A stretch of 5,662 nt of DNA. Origin: Polaromonas sp. UBA5171. Its GTDB lineage: Bacteria; Pseudomonadota; Gammaproteobacteria; Burkholderiales; Burkholderiaceae_C. The notes under the pieces were generated by a model that searched no databases, was not told the origin of the DNA, and saw nothing but the letters and a program-made list of their open reading frames with translations. Positions 1 through 5,662 of this stretch are shown piece after piece (the first letter of the stretch is position 1; every line of letters starts with the position of its first letter). The stretch is from positions 11,131-16,792 of the forward strand of contig DHWX01000109.1 in assembly GCA_002413395.1 (NCBI GenBank), in the 5' to 3' direction. The translations under genes were made by a program, and so were the position numbers.

Positions 1-1047
1 GCCCACCACCGCGCGCTCATTCTTCGCCTGGGCCACCTCCATGTCGCGCGGCAGCGCCACGCCGTTTTTCACGGCCAGCACTTCGGCCATCACGCTGACG
101 GCAATTTCTGGCGGCGTCTTGCTGCCGATGTAGATGCCGATGGGTCCGCGCAGGTTTGACAAGGCGGCTTGGCTCATGCTGAAGTGCTCGGCCATGCGCT
201 GGTGGCGCGCGGCGTTGTTGCGGCGTGAACCAATGGCACCCACGTAAAACGCGTCGGTGGTCAGGGCTTCGAGCAGGGCCAGGTCGTCGAGCTTGGGGTC
301 GTGCGTGAGCGCAATCACGCAACTGCGCCGATCCGGTTTAAAGGCAATAACCACGTCGTCGGGCATGTCGCTGAGCACCTTGGTACCGGCCACCTGCCAG
401 GCGCTGCGGTATTCTTCGCGCGGGTCGCACACGGTCACGGCAAAGCCGCAGAACAGGGCCATGGTGGCGAGGTATTCGGTCAGCTGGCCGGCGCCTATCA
501 GCAGCATGCGGTACTCGGGGCCAAAGGTGTTGACAAGTTCATTGGCCGAAACACTGAGCGCGATGGGTACCGTGGCCTCGGCAAGCGTGACGCGGCCGTC
601 TTGCAGGCGCACGCTGCGCTGCATCAAGCGCCCGGCTTCAAGCGATTCAACCAGTTGCGCCAGTGCCGCAGCGTCGGGGTCATATTCCAGCAGCAGCTCC
701 AGGGTGCCGCCGCAGGGCAGGCCGAAGCGGTGGGCTTCGTCGGCAGTCACGCCGTATTTAACAAATGCTGGCGGGCCTGAGGGGATTTTTTTGGTCCTGG
801 CCTGGCCACCGCTGCCCGGCGCGGCTGCCGACGCATTGGCTTGCGTGTGCTGGTCGATCAGGTCGTCTTCGATGCAGCCGCCAGAGACCGAGCCGACCAC
901 CGCGCCGTCTTCACGCAGCGCCATGATGGAGCCAACCGGCCGCGGCGACGAGCCCCAGGTGCGCACCACTGTGGCCAGCATGGCGCGCTGGCCGGAGGCG
1001 CGCCAGTCGCGCAGGGTGCGCAGCACCGTCACATCAAGGTTTTCCAT
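1..1047 (-). CDS. XdhC/CoxF-family molybdenum cofactor maturation protein, 3' end cut by window edge
   Basis: XdhC-family proteins bind the molybdenum cofactor, protect it during sulfuration and help insert it into xanthine dehydrogenase-type enzymes; CoxF of the CODH cluster belongs here. I read 349 codons without a stop from ATG at 1047 to base 1, so the gene leaves the window, probably close to its end. The N-terminal XdhC/CoxI domain has the SVSGGCIEDDL motif (residues 53-63, Cys58) and GLPCGGTLEL (109-118, Cys112). The C-terminal Rossmann-like domain begins with LLIGAGQL (182-189), followed by ALTHDPKLDD (246-255), YVGAIGSRRN (268-277) and YIGSKTPPEIA (306-316). The start has a good ribosome site, AAAGGA at 1059-1054, 6 nt upstream. 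It lies 22 bp after the coxG stop, so the two are probably cotranscribed. An Ala/Gly/Ser-rich stretch at about residues 68-92 looks longer than usual between the two Cys motifs. CoxF and CoxI are both XdhC relatives, so no symbol is given. Confidence 0.93.
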   Translation of the reverse strand, partial: MENLDVTVLRTLRDWRASGQRAMLATVVRTWGSSPRPVGSIMALREDGAVVGSVSGGCIEDDLIDQHTQANASAAAPGSGGQARTKKIPSGPPAFVKYGVTADEAHRFGLPCGGTLELLLEYDPDAAALAQLVESLEAGRLMQRSVRLQDGRVTLAEATVPIALSVSANELVNTFGPEYRMLLIGAGQLTEYLATMALFCGFAVTVCDPREEYRSAWQVAGTKVLSDMPDDVVIAFKPDRRSCVIALTHDPKLDDLALLEALTTDAFYVGAIGSRRNNAARHQRMAEHFSMSQAALSNLRGPIGIYIGSKTPPEIAVSVMAEVLAVKNGVALPRDMEVAQAKNERAVVG

Positions 1048-1069
1048 CTGCTGTCCTTTCGTCGGTTTG

Positions 1070-1660
1070 CTACTGCTTCATCGCCAGCCAGGCCAGCAGC
1101 GCCAGCACGGCAGCGGCGGCGATCCAGGCCCACACCGGAAGGCCCAGCAGCCTGGCGCGGGCGTCTGGTTCGGCGTTCACATCGCCCATCACCATTTTTG
1201 CCGCATAGCTCTCAGGGTGCTGGCGCTGCATTTCTTCGTCAAAGCGCTTGAAGAAATCTTCCGCCATGGACTTGGCTGCGCCATCAATCAGCCGCTGCCC
1301 AAGCTGCGCGATCTTGCCGCCGACCGAGGCCTGCACGGTATAAGCCAGCTCGCAGCCGTCGTCAAGGGGCGTGAGCAGAACGGCGGCGCTGCCTTTGCCA
1401 AAACCGGCCACGCCGCCCTGCCCGTCAAACGACAATTTGTAGCTGGCTGGCGGGTTGATGTCGCCGAGCGCGATCTTGCCGGTAAATTTAGCCGAAACCG
1501 GCCCGATTTTCAGCGCCATGGCGATGGCGTACTGGTTTTCGCCGGTGGCCTCGACCTTGTCGCAACCGGGGATGCAGACCTTGAGCACGGCGGGGTCGTT
1601 CAGAGCATCCCAGGCTTGTTGCTGTGTGATGGCGAGTTCGCGGCTTCCTTGCATGTCCAT
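1070..1660 (-). CDS. coxG: CoxG: SRPBCC-fold CODH accessory protein with C-terminal membrane anchor
   Basis: This 196-residue protein matches the CO dehydrogenase subunit G family. Residues 1 to about 150 form an SRPBCC/START-like lipid-binding fold with the family signatures AWDALNDPAVLKVCIPGC (16-33), KIGPVSAKFTGKI (51-63) and GFGKGSA (86-92). A hydrophobic segment at about 174-193 (LPVWAWIAAAAVLALLAWLA), ending in a short basic tail, is a predicted C-terminal membrane helix. CoxG is known to be needed for membrane association of CODH, and recent mycobacterial work gives it a role in supplying quinone to the enzyme; that role here is inferred. The start ATG at 1660 has AAGGA at 1672-1668, 7 nt upstream, which supports it. 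The gene follows coxE by 42 bp and precedes the XdhC-family gene by 22 bp, which fits one transcript. Length and motifs look intact. Confidence 0.93.
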   Translation of the reverse strand: MDMQGSRELAITQQQAWDALNDPAVLKVCIPGCDKVEATGENQYAIAMALKIGPVSAKFTGKIALGDINPPASYKLSFDGQGGVAGFGKGSAAVLLTPLDDGCELAYTVQASVGGKIAQLGQRLIDGAAKSMAEDFFKRFDEEMQRQHPESYAAKMVMGDVNAEPDARARLLGLPVWAWIAAAAVLALLAWLAMKQ

Positions 1661-1702
1661 GGCGGGGTCCTTTGTTAATTTTTAATCGGCCGAAAATTCG
1701 CG

Positions 1703-2887
1703 CTAGGTTTTCATCAGCGTCGCCAGGCTGGCCGCCAGTTCCTCGAGCTTGGCCAGGTTGTGCACCGCCAGCATACCGTGGGCGTGGGCGTTCAGTACGG
1801 CCGCGCCACGCGCCAGCGGCGCGTAACCCTCAAAACGCAGCAGCGGGTTGAGCCACAGCAGGCGGCGGCTGCGCCGACGCAGCCAGGCCAGCTCTTGCGC
1901 CAGCTCTGCCGGTTCGCCGGTGTCCAGACCGTCGGTGATGATCAGCACGATGGTACGCCGCCCGACCAGCCTGCGCGCATGCCGCTGGCGCAAACTGGCC
2001 AGCGAAGCGCCAAGCTGGGTGCCGCCGGCAAAGTCTTCAATGGCCAAGCTGGCATGGGCCAGCATTTCGTCGGTATCGGCCTGGCGAAAGGCTGGGGTCA
2101 AATCGGTCAGGTGCATGCCAAAGGAAAATACATCGCGCTGCGGATGGCGGCGCGTGGCCGCATGCAAAAAGGCCAGCAGCAAACGGGCGTAGCGCTCCAT
2201 CGAGCCCGACACATCCACCAGCACCAGCAGGGGCAGAGCTTGTTCGCGCCGCGCAAGCCGCGGCAGTTGCATCAGCTCACCACAGGTCGCGGCGGCCCGT
2301 TGCATCACACCCGGCCAGTGGATGCGCGCGCCCGACGCCGCGGGTCGGCTGCGGCGCGAGGCAAAGTGCGGCAAAGGCAGCTTGATGTCACGCGCCAGGC
2401 GTTCGACCAGACGGTACTCAGTGGCCGACAGTGCATTGAAGTCGGCGTGCTGCAGGCGCTCAATGTCACTGGCCGTCATGGCGGCGTCAAACTCGACCTT
2501 CTGGCCTTCGGTAACAGGCTTGGCCTGCTGGCCGAAGGCCTTTTGCGGTGCCAGCGCCTCGCGCACGCGCGGGCGGCGTTTGCTGACCTCGGCCTTGCCC
2601 TCGGCGCTGGGCAGCAGTTGCGCCAGCAGCTTGCTGGCTACTTTCGGGTCCTGAAAATACACGTCGAACAGTTCGCGAAACACCAGGCGGTCTTGTTCGC
2701 GGCAGACCATGACGGCTTCAAAGGCCGCGCTTAAATCTTCTTTTTCGCTGATGCCAACAGCCAGCGCGGCTTCCTTGGCCAGCGCAATGCGCTGGCTGTC
2801 CACCTTGACGCCGGCACGGCGCAGCGCGCGGCCAAAACCGGCGATGTTGTCGGAGAGTTTGCCGCTGCGTGCGTCACCCAATAACAT
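1703..2887 (-). CDS. coxE: CoxE: von Willebrand factor A domain protein, CODH maturation
   Basis: This 394-residue protein is a CoxE-type VWA protein, the usual partner of a MoxR AAA+ ATPase. The N-terminal family region contains LSDNIAGFGRALRRAGV (11-27) and REQDRLVFRELFDVYF (63-78). The C-terminal VWA domain has an intact metal-ion-dependent adhesion site: DVSGSM (225-230), the Thr of GGTQLG (Thr290) and TDG (318-320). No signal peptide or membrane helix is seen, so it should be cytoplasmic. In Oligotropha, CoxE acts with CoxD and CoxF in building the Mo/Cu active site; here the same class of role is inferred. ATG at 2887 is the only reasonable start: its frame is closed by TAG at 2938-2936 and no other ATG, GTG or TTG lies between. 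The upstream sequence has only a GTGGTGG-like run in place of a good ribosome site, and a repeat copy ends 6 bp before the ATG. The distance to coxD, 188 bp, is unusually long for this gene pair. Confidence 0.93.
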   Translation of the reverse strand: MLLGDARSGKLSDNIAGFGRALRRAGVKVDSQRIALAKEAALAVGISEKEDLSAAFEAVMVCREQDRLVFRELFDVYFQDPKVASKLLAQLLPSAEGKAEVSKRRPRVREALAPQKAFGQQAKPVTEGQKVEFDAAMTASDIERLQHADFNALSATEYRLVERLARDIKLPLPHFASRRSRPAASGARIHWPGVMQRAAATCGELMQLPRLARREQALPLLVLVDVSGSMERYARLLLAFLHAATRRHPQRDVFSFGMHLTDLTPAFRQADTDEMLAHASLAIEDFAGGTQLGASLASLRQRHARRLVGRRTIVLIITDGLDTGEPAELAQELAWLRRRSRRLLWLNPLLRFEGYAPLARGAAVLNAHAHGMLAVHNLAKLEELAASLATLMKT

Positions 2888-2893
2888 ACGCCA

Positions 2894-2961
2894 CCACGCT
2901 TGTCGCTTCGCGTACTGCGCTGCCCCCCGAGGGGGCTAATTTTCCTTGGGGCGGCCCGGCG
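2894..2961 (-). repeat. Intergenic repeat, copy 1 (coxE-proximal)
   Basis: This 68-bp unit matches copy 2 (2978-3045) at 67 of 68 positions, the single difference being base 2932 against 3016. The two copies are in the same orientation, offset by exactly 84 bp. The unit holds a GC-rich hairpin with a 6-bp stem (2922-2927 with 2931-2936, loop CGA). On the minus strand it also holds GCGAAGC (2911-2905), a heptamer known to form a very stable DNA mini-hairpin. From memory, sequences of this type recur in intergenic positions in Comamonadaceae genomes; whether this is a dispersed family in this genome cannot be tested from one window. It carries no transposase and is not a CRISPR array. Confidence 0.85.
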
Positions 2962-2977
2962 CGACGTTCTGGAGCCC

Positions 2978-3045
2978 CCACGCTTGTCGCTTCGCGTACT
3001 GCGCTGCCCCCCGAGAGGGCTAATTTTCCTTGGGGCGGCCCGGCG
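2978..3045 (-). repeat. Intergenic repeat, copy 2 (coxD-proximal)
   Basis: This is the second 68-bp copy, separated from copy 1 by 16 bp of unique sequence (2962-2977). Its one substitution (A at 3016 instead of G at 2932) breaks a base pair of the GC-rich hairpin that is perfect in copy 1, while the GCGAAGC mini-hairpin (minus strand, 2995-2989) is kept. The near-identity suggests a recent local duplication or strong constraint. The copy begins 30 bp after the coxD stop codon. Confidence 0.85.
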
Positions 3046-3075
3046 GAAAATTGCCTTGCATTCACACGGGCCATC

Positions 3076-3987
3076 TCAGGCGTCCGTCTCTTCGGGCTTG
3101 AGCAGTTCCACCGCCAGCTCGTGCGTAAGCGCCGCCACGTCCTCACGCTGCTTGAACAAGATGCCGGCAGTGTCGGCCACAACTTCTGGGTCCACCACCA
3201 GCGTATCGAGCGCCACCAGCGCCTTGGCCCACTCCACGCTTTCAGCAATGCCGGGTGCGCGCTGGAAGGCGTTGCCAAACGGCGAGCGGCGCAGCCGGTC
3301 GACAAAGTTGGCCACCTGGGCCGAGAGCTGGTCACCGGCCTCGGGCACCTGGGCGCGCACAATCGCCAGCTCGCGCTCGCGGTCGGGGTAGTCAAGCCAG
3401 TGGTAAAGGCAGCGCCGCTTGACGGCGTCATTGAGCTCGCGCGTGCGGTTGCTGGTGAGAATGGTCACTGGCGTGACTTCGGCGCGCACGGTGCCGATTT
3501 CTGGAATGCTGATCTGGTATTCGCCCAGGTACTCGAGCAAAAAGGCTTCAAAGGGCTCGTCGGCCCGGTCCACCTCGTCGATCAGCAGCACCGCGCCCGG
3601 CGCGGGTGTTTGCAGTGCCTGCAGCAGCGGACGGCTGATCAGGTAGCGGTGCTGGTAAACCTCGCGCTCGACGTCAACATGATCCTGGCCCTGGCTGTGA
3701 CCTTCCATGGCCCGCATGTGCAGCAACTGGGCGGCGTAGTTCCACTCGTACAGGGCTTCGCGCTGCTCCAGCCCGTCGTAACACTGCAGGCGTATCAATT
3801 GCCGCTGCAGCGCAACCGCCAGCGCCTTGGCCAGCTCGGTCTTGCCGACACCGGGCTCGCCTTCGAGCAGCAGCGGGCGCTGCAGTTTCAGCGCCAGAAA
3901 TACGGCGGTGGCGAGTCGACGGTCGGCAAAGTAGCCAGCGTCCCGCAGTGCCTGGGTCAGCGCGTCAATACTTGGAAAAGGTGTCAT
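3076..3987 (-). CDS. coxD: CoxD: MoxR-family AAA+ ATPase, CODH active-site maturation
   Basis: This 303-residue protein is a MoxR-type AAA+ ATPase. Visible motifs are Walker A GEPGVGKT (43-50), Walker B LLIDEVD (134-140), sensor-1 TSN (178-180) and a basic arginine-finger region RTRELNDAVKRRC (181-193). The C-terminal lid includes RSPFGNAFQRAPGIAESVEWA (about 234-254), typical of the CoxD group. In Oligotropha, CoxD is a chaperone-like ATPase needed to introduce sulfur at the molybdenum site; a similar role here is inferred from the family and the adjoining CoxE. It is cytoplasmic, with no membrane segment. The ATG at 3987 gives the conserved N-terminus; the ribosome site is weak (AGCAGG, about 8 nt upstream) and lies in the AT-rich intergenic element. 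A candidate terminator separates it from coxM, so it may start its own transcript with coxE, coxG and the XdhC-family gene. Confidence 0.95.
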   Translation of the reverse strand: MTPFPSIDALTQALRDAGYFADRRLATAVFLALKLQRPLLLEGEPGVGKTELAKALAVALQRQLIRLQCYDGLEQREALYEWNYAAQLLHMRAMEGHSQGQDHVDVEREVYQHRYLISRPLLQALQTPAPGAVLLIDEVDRADEPFEAFLLEYLGEYQISIPEIGTVRAEVTPVTILTSNRTRELNDAVKRRCLYHWLDYPDRERELAIVRAQVPEAGDQLSAQVANFVDRLRRSPFGNAFQRAPGIAESVEWAKALVALDTLVVDPEVVADTAGILFKQREDVAALTHELAVELLKPEETDA

Positions 3988-3996
3988 TCAATGAGC

Positions 3997-4077
3997 CTGC
4001 TGTTAGCTATTAATTCAGTAGCATCTTACGCCGTCTATTCGTGATCTATAGGCTTGAAGCACTTAAAACAATAGCAG
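3997..4077 (-). repeat. AT-richer intergenic element with inverted-repeat ends
   Basis: This stretch between coxM and coxD is visibly AT-richer than its surroundings. GCTATT at 4006-4011 is the inverse complement of AATAGC at 4070-4075, and CTGCT at 3997-4001 echoes the AGCAG at 4073-4077, so the ends can pair around the whole element. A smaller hairpin, GCTA (4006-4009) with TAGC (4019-4022), competes for the same arm. I recall similar GCTATT...TAGC intergenic sequences in Comamonadaceae genomes, so it may belong to a dispersed repeat family, but only one copy is in this window. It contains the weak coxD ribosome site and probably the promoter for coxD. Confidence 0.4.
4045..4071 (-). promoter_or_regulatory. 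Weak candidate sigma-70-like promoter for coxD
   Basis: On the minus strand TTGTTT (4071-4066) is followed after 15 bp by TATAGA (4050-4045), which resemble -35 and -10 boxes. The 15-bp spacing is shorter than the preferred 16-18 bp and the -35 box is poor, so this is only a candidate. It lies about 57 bp upstream of the coxD start and just downstream of the hairpin after coxM, where a second promoter would be needed if that hairpin terminates transcription. Confidence 0.2.
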
Positions 4078-4104
4078 AAGCCCCGGCGCTGGGTGGCGCC
4101 GGGG
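4065..4104 (-). terminator. Rho-independent terminator candidate after coxM
   Basis: A perfect 9-bp GC-rich inverted repeat, CCCCGGCGC (4081-4089) with GCGCCGGGG (4096-4104), encloses a 6-nt loop. It begins 18 bp after the coxM stop. On the minus strand it is followed by CTTCTGCTATTGTTTT (4080-4065), a broken but T-rich tail, whereas the plus-strand side offers only TTT. This asymmetry favours termination of the coxM transcript. Because the T-tract is interrupted, termination may be partial and some readthrough into coxD is plausible. Confidence 0.65.
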
Positions 4105-4122
4105 TTTCAAGCGCGGTGCCGT

Positions 4123-4914
4123 TCAGCCGAGCGCCCTGGCCACGCCGCGCTGGGTTTGCACGCTGATCAGGTTGGCGCGGTATGCCGCCGTGGCATGAAT
4201 GTCACTGTTGAGCTCTGTCGCATCAATCCTGACGGCTGCGGCGGCCTGCGGCGTGAAGCTCTTGCTCAGGGCCGCTTCCAGCCCGGCGTGGCGGAACACG
4301 CCGTTGGCCGCGCCGGTCACGGCGACGCGCACACCGGCATCAAACTGCGCAATGAACACACCCACCAGCGCAAAGCGCGAGGCCGGCTGCTTGAACTTCA
4401 TGTAGGCGGCACGCTTCGGGATGGGAAAACTGATGGCGGTGATCAGCTCGCCGTCGTTGAGCGCGGTGGCAAACATGCCCAGAAAAAAGTCGTCGGCGGC
4501 AATCTTGCGCGCGGTGGTGTGAATGGTTGCGCCCAGCGCCAGCACCGCGCTGGGGTAGCAGGCAGCAGGGTCGTTGTTGGCTACCGAACCGCCCAGCGTA
4601 CCCATGGCGCGCACCTGACGGTCGCCGATGTGCGCCGCCAGCTCGGCCAGCGCGGGCAAGGCCGCCTTCAGTTCGACATTGTCGGCAACGTCAGCGTGAC
4701 GCGTCATGGCACCAATCACAAAGGCATTGCCCTCGCGCCTGATGCCACTGAGTTCCTTGATGCCGCTCAGGTCGGCCAACTGGTCGGGGCTGGACAGGCG
4801 CTGCTTCATCGACGCCAGCAAGGTCTGCCCGCCAGCCAGTGGTTTGGCACCATCCGCGGCGAGCTTGGCGGCCGCAGCCGTGGTAGTGGGGCGTTCCAGG
4901 GTGAATGCATACAT
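4123..4914 (-). CDS. coxM: CoxM-like FAD-binding medium subunit of molybdenum hydroxylase
   Basis: This 263-residue protein is the FAD-binding subunit that passes electrons from the 2Fe-2S small subunit to the final acceptor. The two FAD signatures are present: AGGQTLL (27-33) and TLGGSVANNDPAACYPS (106-122). A C-terminal CO-dehydrogenase flavoprotein domain follows from about residue 160 (SFPIPKRAAYMKFKQPASRFALVGV begins near 158). An upstream in-frame start at 5082 exists, but it would overlap the large-subunit gene and add 56 residues without family resemblance. ATG at 4914 gives the usual N-terminus and has AAGGA at 4928-4924, 9 nt upstream. The gene starts 23 bp after the large-subunit stop, so the two are surely cotranscribed. 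Cys119 sits where I would expect an acidic residue in ...DPAADYP...; this is from memory. It could equally serve another hydroxylase of the family. Confidence 0.94.
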   Translation of the reverse strand: MYAFTLERPTTTAAAAKLAADGAKPLAGGQTLLASMKQRLSSPDQLADLSGIKELSGIRREGNAFVIGAMTRHADVADNVELKAALPALAELAAHIGDRQVRAMGTLGGSVANNDPAACYPSAVLALGATIHTTARKIAADDFFLGMFATALNDGELITAISFPIPKRAAYMKFKQPASRFALVGVFIAQFDAGVRVAVTGAANGVFRHAGLEAALSKSFTPQAAAAVRIDATELNSDIHATAAYRANLISVQTQRGVARALG

Positions 4915-4937
4915 GGTGGTGTTTCCTTGGAAGGGTT

Positions 4938-5662
4938 TCAGTGTTTGGCGGATTGAATGGCTTGCCAGACACGTCCGGGCGATGCGGGCATGTCGAAGTC
5001 GGTCACGCCCAGTGGTTTGAGCGCATCGAGCACGGCATTGATCACCGCCGGCGGCGAGCCGATGGCGCCGGCCTCGCCGCAACCTTTGGAGCCCAGCGGG
5101 TTATGGCTGCACGGGGTTGACAGCGTATCGAGGGTGAAGTTGGGCATGTCTTCGGCGCGTGGCATGGCGTAGTCCATCATCGAACCAGTCAGCAACTGGC
5201 CGGATTCTTCGTCATAGACGCATCGTTCCATCAGCGCCTGGCCGATGCCCTGCGCCAGCCCGCCATGCACCTGGCCTTCCACAATCATCGGGTTGATGAT
5301 GGTGCCAAAATCGTCCACGGCGGTGAAGCGGTCCACCCGCACTTCGCCCGTGGCCGGGTCAATTTCTACTTCGCAGATGTGGGTGCCGGCCGGGAAGGTG
5401 AAGTTGGTCGGGTCGTAAAACGCGGTTTCATTCAGGCCGGGCTCGAGCTTGTCGAGCGGGTAGTTGTGCGGCACATAGGCCGTCAGCGCCACCTGGCCGA
5501 ACGTGACTTTCTTGTCGGTGCCCTTGATGGTGAATTCGCCGTTGGCAAATTCCACGTCGGCATCGCTGGCTTCCATCAGGTGGGCGGCGATTTTCTTGGC
5601 CTTGGTCTCGATCTTGTCAAGGGCCTTCATGATGGCTGAGCCGCCAACGGCCAGGGAACGCG
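4938..5662 (-). CDS. coxL: CoxL-like molybdopterin-binding large subunit, C-terminal part only
   Basis: The frame is open to the right edge, so this is the last 240 residues of a protein normally near 800; the internal Met codon at 5630 is not a start. The edge sequence RSLAVGGSA belongs to the cofactor-binding region. Further on are LEPGLNETAFYDPTNFTFP, then DDFGTIINPMIVEGQVHGGL (the cofactor-contacting stretch with the conserved Gln), and GSKGCGEAGAIGSPPA. The Glu of the GxGE motif (codon 5075-5073) corresponds to the universally conserved active-site base of the family. The catalytic half of the enzyme is therefore intact as far as seen. The active-site loop that separates form I CODH (Cys-containing) from form II and other hydroxylases lies upstream, outside the window, so the symbol reflects family and operon only. 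Alternatives are aldehyde-, nicotinate- or purine-type hydroxylases with the same accessory genes. Confidence 0.93.
   Translation of the reverse strand, partial: RSLAVGGSAIMKALDKIETKAKKIAAHLMEASDADVEFANGEFTIKGTDKKVTFGQVALTAYVPHNYPLDKLEPGLNETAFYDPTNFTFPAGTHICEVEIDPATGEVRVDRFTAVDDFGTIINPMIVEGQVHGGLAQGIGQALMERCVYDEESGQLLTGSMMDYAMPRAEDMPNFTLDTLSTPCSHNPLGSKGCGEAGAIGSPPAVINAVLDALKPLGVTDFDMPASPGRVWQAIQSAKH

Larger units (their letters stand above)
2874..3074 (-). other. Open reading frame across the repeats, probably not a real gene
   Basis: An ATG at 3074, one base after the coxD TGA, opens a 66-codon frame that reads through both repeat copies and stops at 2876-2874, just inside coxE. The peptide contains a near-duplicated block (AGPPQGKLA, then SGGSAVREATSV) because the 84-bp offset is 28 codons, so both copies are read in the same frame. 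I recognise no protein family and the composition is that of translated repeat DNA. Its possible interest is translational: a ribosome ending here would stop about 10 bases past the coxE start codon. A functional small protein is unlikely. Confidence 0.2.

Noticed and set aside
257..1678. 473-codon open frame on the plus strand
   Set aside because: It lies antisense to the XdhC-family gene and coxG, both of which have clear family motifs and ribosome sites. Its Ser/Arg-rich sequence resembles no family; it is a high-GC shadow.
1677..1698. AATTTT/AAAATT inverted repeat between coxE and coxG as a terminator
   Set aside because: The stem is 6 bp of A/T only, around a 10-nt loop, without a GC stem or a proper T-tract, and coxG has a close ribosome site. 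It is probably just an AT-rich gap.
1760..2734. 324-codon open frame on the plus strand
   Set aside because: It is antisense to coxE, whose MIDAS motif and conserved N-terminus fix the coding strand; its Gln/His-rich sequence is a shadow.
2894..3045. Repeat pair as a CRISPR array or insertion-sequence remnant
   Set aside because: There are only two 68-bp units with one 16-bp spacer, no cas genes, no transposase fragment and no target-site duplication that I could find.
2874..3431. 185-codon minus-strand frame covering the coxD end and the repeats
   Set aside because: Its first part overlaps coxD in another frame with no family resemblance, and its tail is translated repeat DNA. Only the part from 3074 is kept, as a low-confidence coupling frame.
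2869..4044. 391-codon open frame on the plus strand
   Set aside because: It is antisense to coxD and the repeats, begins inside coxE, includes a peptide duplication caused by the DNA repeats, and shows no recognisable domain.
4093..4956. 287-codon open frame on the plus strand
   Set aside because: It is antisense to coxM, which has both FAD motifs; the Gly/His-rich product is typical of a reverse-strand shadow.
4915..5082. Longer coxM start at 5082
   Set aside because: It would overlap the large-subunit gene by about 145 bp and add 56 residues of out-of-family sequence. ATG at 4914 has a ribosome site and the conserved N-terminus.

Overview
The window holds one co-oriented gene block, entirely on the minus strand, from a high-GC bacterium. 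It encodes the end of a molybdenum hydroxylase of the xanthine oxidase / aerobic carbon monoxide dehydrogenase (CODH) family together with its maturation genes. High third-position GC, the family members present, and intergenic repeats of a type I associate with Comamonadaceae (Polaromonas/Rhodoferax-like Burkholderiales) suggest a betaproteobacterium. That assignment rests on memory and was not searched.

In the direction of transcription (right to left): the C-terminal 240 residues of the large molybdopterin-binding subunit (CoxL-like, cut by the right edge); the FAD-binding medium subunit (CoxM-like); a strong hairpin that looks like a terminator; a short AT-richer intergenic element; a MoxR-type AAA+ ATPase (CoxD); a pair of near-identical 68-bp repeats 84 bp apart; a von Willebrand A protein (CoxE); a membrane-anchored SRPBCC protein (CoxG); and an XdhC/CoxF-family protein that runs off the left edge with 349 residues visible and no stop. 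No gene-free stretch reaches 300 bases; the longest gap is the 188 bp of repeats between coxD and coxE.

The genes form a known functional set. The large and medium subunits, with a 2Fe-2S small subunit presumably just outside the window, make the enzyme. CoxD and CoxE resemble the MoxR/VWA pair that matures the active site, the XdhC-family protein handles the molybdenum cofactor, and CoxG tethers the enzyme to the membrane or links it to the quinone pool. The large-then-medium subunit order fits the S-L-M layout of 'form II' / CODH-like hydroxylases rather than the M-S-L layout of classical form I CODH. The loop that would settle this lies outside the window, so the true substrate is open.

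I do not see a new enzyme system. The least ordinary parts are the two intergenic regions: a terminator plus AT-rich element that splits structural from accessory genes, and a tandem repeat pair that sits against the coxE start codon and leaves a continuous reading frame from the coxD stop into coxE.
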